64,000 bases of DNA from Paenibacillus silvae (GTDB taxonomy: Bacteria; Bacillota; Bacilli; Paenibacillales; Paenibacillaceae). This document shows, in pieces, positions 59,651 to 64,000 of this stretch. Every line of letters starts with the position of its first letter. Position 1 is the stretch's first letter. Location: the NCBI RefSeq assembly GCF_014639235.1, contig NZ_BMFU01000014.1, positions 52,804-116,803 of the forward strand, read 5' to 3'. Both the position numbers and the translations under genes were made by a program. Under the pieces are notes generated by a model. That model saw only the letters and a program-made list of their open reading frames with translations. It did no database searches and was not told the DNA's origin.

Positions 59651-59912
59651 AGCATAGGCTTGGCTTAAAGCCAAGTAATGCCTTTAAGGGAATAAGGGCT
59701 TATGCTACCAGCTCTAAGGCGGCAAAATACACCGTCTAAGACCTGGTACGCACCGCTGCGGGGTTACTCAGGCCGATAACTAGGCGGCCTAAGCCGTGGG
59801 AAACCACCCCGGCTAAAGCCGCCTACGTTCCTGGCCTTCGCTTAACACCCCGCACGGAGCAAAGGTCAAAGGCAGTTTGATCCGCACCGTTTAGCGTTCT
59901 GACTGCCTTTTT
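59651..59912 (+). ncRNA. Highly structured noncoding RNA candidate with own terminator
   Basis: Consecutive paired domains: AGCATA/TATGCT enclosing CTTGGCTTAAAGCCAAG; CTACCAG/CTGGTACG enclosing GGCGG/CACCGTC; then a four-level nested stem GCGGGG (59758)/CCCCGC (59848), AGGCC (59770)/GGCCT (59833), GGCGGC (59783)/GCCGCC (59818), GCCG (59793)/CGGC (59810). A final GGCAGT...ACTGCC hairpin with TTTTT ends it (59871-59912). No open frame. Loops such as CTAA, TAAA and GGGAAACC look conserved-RNA-like. It may be a raiA-type RNA, but I assign no family. Confidence 0.7.
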
Positions 59913-60302
59913 CTCCTGCTTTTGTCTTTGAGCTAATCCCATGCCCCTTCTCCATCCTAATAGCAACCATATATAACCCTGGGGAACATATATGGTTTAA
60001 ACGCTATGACGCGAAATGGACATGGGATTAAAACGCTTTTTGACAAAAGCATACGAAAACGGCAAGACAGCAAGATCGAAAACTGTTCATCAAACCTTAA
60101 ACCTAAAGATTCCCGGCGTCAATCGGGAAGCCGGGCTTCATCCGGAAGCACCAGGAACGTGAGCTGCTGCTGCTCTCGGCCGGCTGCCGTTGCCGCGCCA
60201 GTCTACAACTATATTTTCCAAGTCTAATACTTTATTTTCTTTGAACATCAACCAGATAAAGTCTTATCTATACAAAGCATTTTTATTTAGAATTGGTTTA
60301 AA
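59913..60302. other. Gap after the structured RNA
   Basis: Contains a hairpin AACCATATAT...ATATATGGTT (59967-60000) and a GC-rich patch near 60110-60200 with CCCGGC/GCCGGG stems. A 73-codon frame at 60006 lacks a ribosome site and looks like random basic/Ser-rich sequence. Nothing else seen. Confidence 0.5.
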
Positions 60303-60333
60303 AAGAGAAAAGGCGCTCCTACAATGAGCGCCA
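60303..60333 (-). terminator. Terminator of the 218-residue secreted protein gene
   Basis: On the minus strand GGCGCTC-attgtag-GAGCGCC followed by TTTTCTCTTTT. Confidence 0.88.
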
Positions 60334-60381
60334 GGTCGTACTTTTTAGTGAATCACTGAGGGGGAGACAAGTTATTAAAAG

Positions 60382-61038
60382 TTAATTAGATTTAAAAGTT
60401 TGCACAAGTAAGGTAAGGTTTCCAGAACCTCCCTGTCCACTAGCTTTTACGCTAAATTTATCATTAGGTCTTGAAGAGTTATAAGCTCCTTTATATGATT
60501 GACCATTACTTGAACCAACCTGAACATTTGAAAACCATTTAACAACTGATCCGGTTGTAACATTGTTTAGGCTAAAGTTAACTCCATCAACTGTGCCTGA
60601 TGTATATTCTACATAGAGATCAGGCTCAGTACTTGTAAATGAAAATTCCGAACCAAGTTGAACACCCTGATTACCATTAGTGTTCTTAGGTACACTTTTA
60701 GTACCGTTAAAAATTTCGGTGCCAGTGACTGCTAATTTTGAAGAAAATGATGTTTTATTTGTATTATCACCATAAACCACACTGAAATCTGGTGATAATG
60801 TGTAGCCATCTGGTGTTAATCCATTTTTCAAAACTATCAACAGATTTCCATACTTATCATAAACGTTGCCATTCACTAACTGATACCCTTTATCTAAAGT
60901 ATTAGCTTGTCCTTGTTTTACGGAATTATTATCAATAATACCATTGGCAGAGGCAGTACCATTAGCAGAGGCAGCAGCACTGATTCCTAGGGTTAATGCA
61001 CTAGCTAATAAAACGAAACGAATTTTTTTGAGTTTCAT
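60382..61038 (-). CDS. Small secreted protein of unknown function
   Basis: 218 residues: signal peptide KIRFVLLASALTLGISAAAS, a short NGTASANG repeat, a hydrophilic N-terminal part with NVYDKYGNLLIVLKNGLTPD, and a Gly/Ser/Asn-rich beta C-terminal half (SVKASGQGGSGNLTLLVQTF). I chose ATG 61038 because TGGGAGGTTTTTCTT lies before it; the longer frame adds eleven residues without a ribosome site. AT-rich relative to neighbours, so possibly acquired. No family recognised. Confidence 0.75.
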   Translation of the reverse strand: MKLKKIRFVLLASALTLGISAAASANGTASANGIIDNNSVKQGQANTLDKGYQLVNGNVYDKYGNLLIVLKNGLTPDGYTLSPDFSVVYGDNTNKTSFSSKLAVTGTEIFNGTKSVPKNTNGNQGVQLGSEFSFTSTEPDLYVEYTSGTVDGVNFSLNNVTTGSVVKWFSNVQVGSSNGQSYKGAYNSSRPNDKFSVKASGQGGSGNLTLLVQTFKSN

Positions 61039-61282
61039 AAGAAAAACCTCCCAATAAGATTTAATTTTCAATTCACTGTGAAAATGAGAGTGGTGGAAGA
61101 ATTAGATTCCATGCATATGCAACGCCCCCTGTATTTACCACTAAAAACATATTAAAGTAATTGAAAGGAATTATCAACATGTTTTTTAACATATTAAGTA
61201 ATAAATATATCAACAAAGGCCAGATATAAGACGGTAATCAGAGTATGAACTCACCCACATTGGTATTAAAACAGCTTTGTGA
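61039..61282. other. AT-rich upstream region of the secreted protein gene
   Basis: Promoter region of the minus-strand gene. No clear operator was recognised, and no gene. Confidence 0.4.
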
Positions 61283-61564
61283 ACTACTGTTTCAGAAGGT
61301 CAGACACTTGAATTGCAGGCAGATCACACTCATAAAATTATAGATGCACAAGCAGGCCAGATCGAGAGATTGGAAGGAGTCACAGTGTACAGCCAGTGAG
61401 CAATTCAGTTTACTGGCTTCTCCTGGTTCAACAGCGGAGAAGGCCCACGAGGACTACAACAAGTGCTGAAATGGATACATGTCCCGGAAGATGTCCGGAA
61501 GCAGTTAACCAGTATTGAGCATCACGGAGACACCTACAAACCTAACAGTATTTTAATTCAATAA
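61283..61564 (+). pseudogene. Gene remnant with in-frame stop
   Basis: A continuous protein-like frame reads LELQADHTHKIIDAQAGQIE..., meets TGA at 61397, then continues in the same frame as FTGFSWFNSGEGPRGLQQVL and further to a TAA at 61562. There is no start codon with a ribosome site, and the 5' part seems to lie in another frame (near 61244). It looks like the degraded 3' end of a gene; family not recognised. It ends just before the Spo0E-like gene. Confidence 0.45.
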
Positions 61565-61582
61565 TGGAAGGAAAATCAGAGA

Positions 61583-62101
61583 ATGGAGAGTGTTTATAAA
61601 AACAGTTCAGCGAGTAATAACGTTGTTCTGTTTCCACAGAAGAAGCTGTTTATTTCTGAAGACCTAACCACTGAACAGGAATTGAAGTATTTTATGTTGG
61701 AGTTAAATAGAATGGGAGATGAACTGGCCGCAAATTACGGTATGAATGATCCGCGCACGCTTATGAAATCCCAGGAGCTTGATATGGTGCTGAATCAGTA
61801 TGATAAGTTAAAAAAGGTTGATCCGGAAGTAAAAGAGAAGATTGAAAAGCTGTTTGAAGAAAGCGGACTCCCTACACAGGAAAGTTTTTTGCTACATATG
61901 TCTGAATTGTTTGAGTTGGAGCAATTGAAATCGTTAGGATCGTACACCAAAGATATAGAGCAGTTAGAATACCATACATCCAGCAAACTTAAACTTTTTA
62001 TGGTAATGCTCCAGACAGGACAAAACCCCGAACAACTGCACTGGGATCGGTACGATGAAAAGCGGAGTCTGGCGTACATTTTATATCCTGACCGGTTGTA
62101 A
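61583..62101 (+). CDS. Spo0E-family aspartyl-phosphate phosphatase-like protein with C-terminal extension
   Basis: 172 residues. Residues 30-78 contain the Spo0E helical hairpin with SQELDMVLNQY at 63-73, matching the SQELD signature whose Asp helps remove phosphate from Spo0A-P. Classical Spo0E proteins are 50-90 residues; here an extra 95-residue helical, Glu/Lys/Leu-rich domain follows (about 79-172). Ribosome site TGGAAGGAAAA, spacing long. It would delay sporulation if it dephosphorylates Spo0A; the role of the extension is unknown. Confidence 0.75.
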   Translation: MESVYKNSSASNNVVLFPQKKLFISEDLTTEQELKYFMLELNRMGDELAANYGMNDPRTLMKSQELDMVLNQYDKLKKVDPEVKEKIEKLFEESGLPTQESFLLHMSELFELEQLKSLGSYTKDIEQLEYHTSSKLKLFMVMLQTGQNPEQLHWDRYDEKRSLAYILYPDRL

Positions 62102-62277
62102 GCAGGAAAGTCGTTTCACTATCCCTGGAACGTAGAAGATGGGGGAGTAAGATGAGAGATAAGCCTGCAATGCTGGAAGACGTGAATATGATGGATTCTT
62201 TTGACCTATGAACAGGTTTATATAGAGTAGATGTCATCGCATTTTGATTATGTGTTTTCTTAGAAAGGGGTCATCTT

Positions 62278-63771
62278 ATGGAAAATAGCTTAACCAATGG
62301 GCATACGTCATCTCAGATTGTTTACTCGTTCCTTGTCCAGAGACAGCAGGCCCCGATCTTGCAGGAGATATGGCTAAAGCAGTTGCAAGAATGGATAATG
62401 TGGGTACTTCTGGGCATCATTGTGATTCAGTTGCTGCTCTGGGTGAGAGTACGCTTCAGCAGAGGGCCGTTCACAGACGAAGAGGTGGAGCAAGCAGACC
62501 CACTGTTACTGGCATATCTGCGTAGTAAAGGACAGTTGAAATTGAAAGACACGCAAGCGTCTATGTTCCAGTTAACCCGTAAAGGCATCTTGTGCATGCG
62601 AATTGTGAAAAGCAAAGGGCGCTACCGCAAGGATCAAGGGGTATCCAACGCTTCGCTGACCCCAAAAACAACACTGGAGTACAGTATGCAATCTGCTGCT
62701 GCCTCCGCGTCGGCGGATGAGCAAGAGCTGGTGCAGTGGCTTTTTTCGCACTACGGTTTCGGTAAACAACAGCTCAGGCTGGACGCTTTGGCTGGACCAA
62801 GCTCTGAAGAGAGTGAGCGGCGAGATGATATGAAATATTACCGAGCCAAGGAAAAAATGCACAAAGACTTCATACGGTCGTGGAAGGAACGAGTGCTGGA
62901 GACAAGAGACTGGGGGCAGCTCATTCGTACGCCGCTGCTTTTGCGGCTGTTCGTCTATCTGATGTTCCCTGTTCTGATGCTGCTGACAGGCATCGTATGT
63001 TTTGCAGAGCGTGTCTCTGTGCCCGGAGTAATCGGTTTGACCGTGACGACTGTGATCTGGGTATTGGTTATTCGCAAAATTCATGTACGCCTGTTGTATC
63101 AAGTCGCTTGTGTTGGACTCATTATTAGCCTCAGCCTGGCGATCTCGGGTAACTCGGAATTTACTTCATGGCTGTACGTTATTCTTTTTATGTCGCTATT
63201 CGTTCGTCTGTTCTTGCCTGCCAGGGAAGTTACTCCGTCCGCGAAAGATTGGGAAGCTTCGATGCGTCGCTGGCGCAGGCGATACAAAAAAGGCATTCCA
63301 TCCGAAAGGATGGGCGAATCGGCAGAGACACTCGAACAGATTATCCAGACCGCGCTGGTGCTGGGCATCGGCTCACGCTGCGTGCGTAAGACGAATTGGT
63401 CTCTGCTTCAGCAGCATCCTGACCCTGAGCTCCGACGTCTGGCAGAACGCAAAACCGCGCAGGAAGACAGCTTGCCTGGAGCAACAACGTTGAAGCAAAC
63501 ACCTTTCTTGGTATTGGCTCTACATCTGCGAGGTGTGTACCGGGCTATGTCTGCTGCGGAGTTTCCATATGACCGCTCTAATTATATCTTTGGAACGGTG
63601 TTCCCTGAGTCGGGCGGGAGTGGAGGCAGTTCTCCAGTGTACACGGATAGCTATAGTGGAAAGGGGCATAAGCATACACACGATCATCATGACGGTTCTG
63701 GCGGTCATCATCACGGATCAGACAGCGGAGATTCCGGCGGAGGCGGGGACTCGGGTGGCGGTGGTGACTGA
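62278..63771 (+). CDS. Membrane protein with Gly/His-rich tail (TIGR04222/DUF2207-like)
   Basis: 497 residues: an N-terminal membrane segment (about 40-58), a cytoplasmic helical part (ADPLLLAYLRSKGQLKLKDT), a central group of four membrane segments (about 222-310), a soluble C-terminal part and a tail GHKHTHDHHDGSGGHHHG followed by GDSGGGGDSGGGGD. The overall plan and Gly-rich tail resemble TIGR04222 and DUF2207-type membrane proteins, but the usual extracellular N-terminal domain of DUF2207 is absent. Start ATG 62278, ribosome site AGAAAGGGG. Function unknown; the His cluster may bind metal. Confidence 0.65.
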   Translation: MENSLTNGHTSSQIVYSFLVQRQQAPILQEIWLKQLQEWIMWVLLGIIVIQLLLWVRVRFSRGPFTDEEVEQADPLLLAYLRSKGQLKLKDTQASMFQLTRKGILCMRIVKSKGRYRKDQGVSNASLTPKTTLEYSMQSAAASASADEQELVQWLFSHYGFGKQQLRLDALAGPSSEESERRDDMKYYRAKEKMHKDFIRSWKERVLETRDWGQLIRTPLLLRLFVYLMFPVLMLLTGIVCFAERVSVPGVIGLTVTTVIWVLVIRKIHVRLLYQVACVGLIISLSLAISGNSEFTSWLYVILFMSLFVRLFLPAREVTPSAKDWEASMRRWRRRYKKGIPSERMGESAETLEQIIQTALVLGIGSRCVRKTNWSLLQQHPDPELRRLAERKTAQEDSLPGATTLKQTPFLVLALHLRGVYRAMSAAEFPYDRSNYIFGTVFPESGGSGGSSPVYTDSYSGKGHKHTHDHHDGSGGHHHGSDSGDSGGGGDSGGGGD

Positions 63772-64000
63772 GGTCACTCATGACATTGCAACAGCAGAAA
63801 TTATGCTGTTCAATACAGAATGTAATATGCATACTTGTGCAAGCAAGGCCACCTGAAGTAGTTACCTGATCACTGGATATGCTGGGGCGAAAATGCTCCT
63901 TCTGTTCAATTCCAATGATTATTTTCGTTTGTTAAAATTTAGGTGGAACGACTATGATCAGGTTTGGTGGTGAGTTGGCATGCTGCGTATTCAGGTTCAC
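63772..64000. other. Window end, no supported gene
   Basis: AT-richer sequence with no convincing ribosome site plus frame. A gene may begin beyond the edge. Confidence 0.4.

Noticed and set aside
60006..60227. 73-codon frame after the structured RNA
   Set aside because: No ribosome site; Ser/Arg/Cys-rich composition typical of a chance frame in GC-rich, hairpin-containing DNA.

Overview
The window reads as chromosomal DNA of a Paenibacillus-type Bacillota. Ribosome sites are strong AGGAGG-like, signal peptides and lipoboxes are Gram-positive in style, and there is a Spo0E-family sporulation phosphatase, a classical cyclodextrin glycosyltransferase (CGTase), Fur boxes and CcpA-type cre sites. 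No tRNA, rRNA, CRISPR array or complete insertion sequence was seen.

Layout. 0.2-1.8 kb: a WXG100-type toxin with an HExxH C-terminus and a probable immunity gene. 2.2-7.9 kb: chemoreceptor, LysR regulator divergent from a butanediol dehydrogenase, GNAT acetyltransferase, AraC regulator divergent from a GH127/146-like arabinofuranosidase. 10.5-11.9 kb: gene-free and repeat-rich. 11.9-15.5 kb: XpaC-like / von Willebrand A lipid-anchored-like / TelA operon. 15.7-18.4 kb: bicupin and TetR regulator divergent from a short-chain dehydrogenase whose stop codon is completed by a MITE-like insertion.

18.7-35 kb is an alpha-glucan region. A LacI regulator controls a maltodextrin/cyclodextrin ABC importer (binding protein and two permeases). 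A secreted CGTase lies convergent to it, and an intracellular cyclomaltodextrinase/neopullulanase lies further on. The implied route is starch to cyclodextrins outside, import, then ring opening inside. Inside this region sits an unfamiliar three-gene operon: an esterase with Ig-like and glycan-binding-like domains, a BtrH-like acyltransferase fused to a carrier protein, and an AMP-forming ligase.

36-52 kb is an iron region: a Fur-controlled siderophore importer, then a biosynthetic operon whose core follows the staphyloferrin B order (exporter, two NIS synthetases, citrate synthase, decarboxylase) plus a third NIS synthetase. The usual diaminopropionate genes are absent. A class III (diaminobutyrate-type) aminotransferase and an ATP-grasp ligase stand in their place, so the product is probably not staphyloferrin B itself.

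53-64 kb: a large GH2 glycosidase carrying three low-complexity insertions, an RCC1-repeat secreted protein, a damaged DUF4362-like lipoprotein gene, a highly structured noncoding RNA candidate, a small secreted protein, a gene remnant, a Spo0E-like protein and a Gly-rich-tailed membrane protein.

The most unusual signal is non-coding. Three gene-free gaps, about 20 kb apart, each hold a 193-bp element made of four copies of a 24-bp site (TAACGA-N12-yTATTy). They are arranged forward, forward, reverse, reverse, with exactly the same 50/93/50 spacing in all three although the sequence between the sites has diverged.
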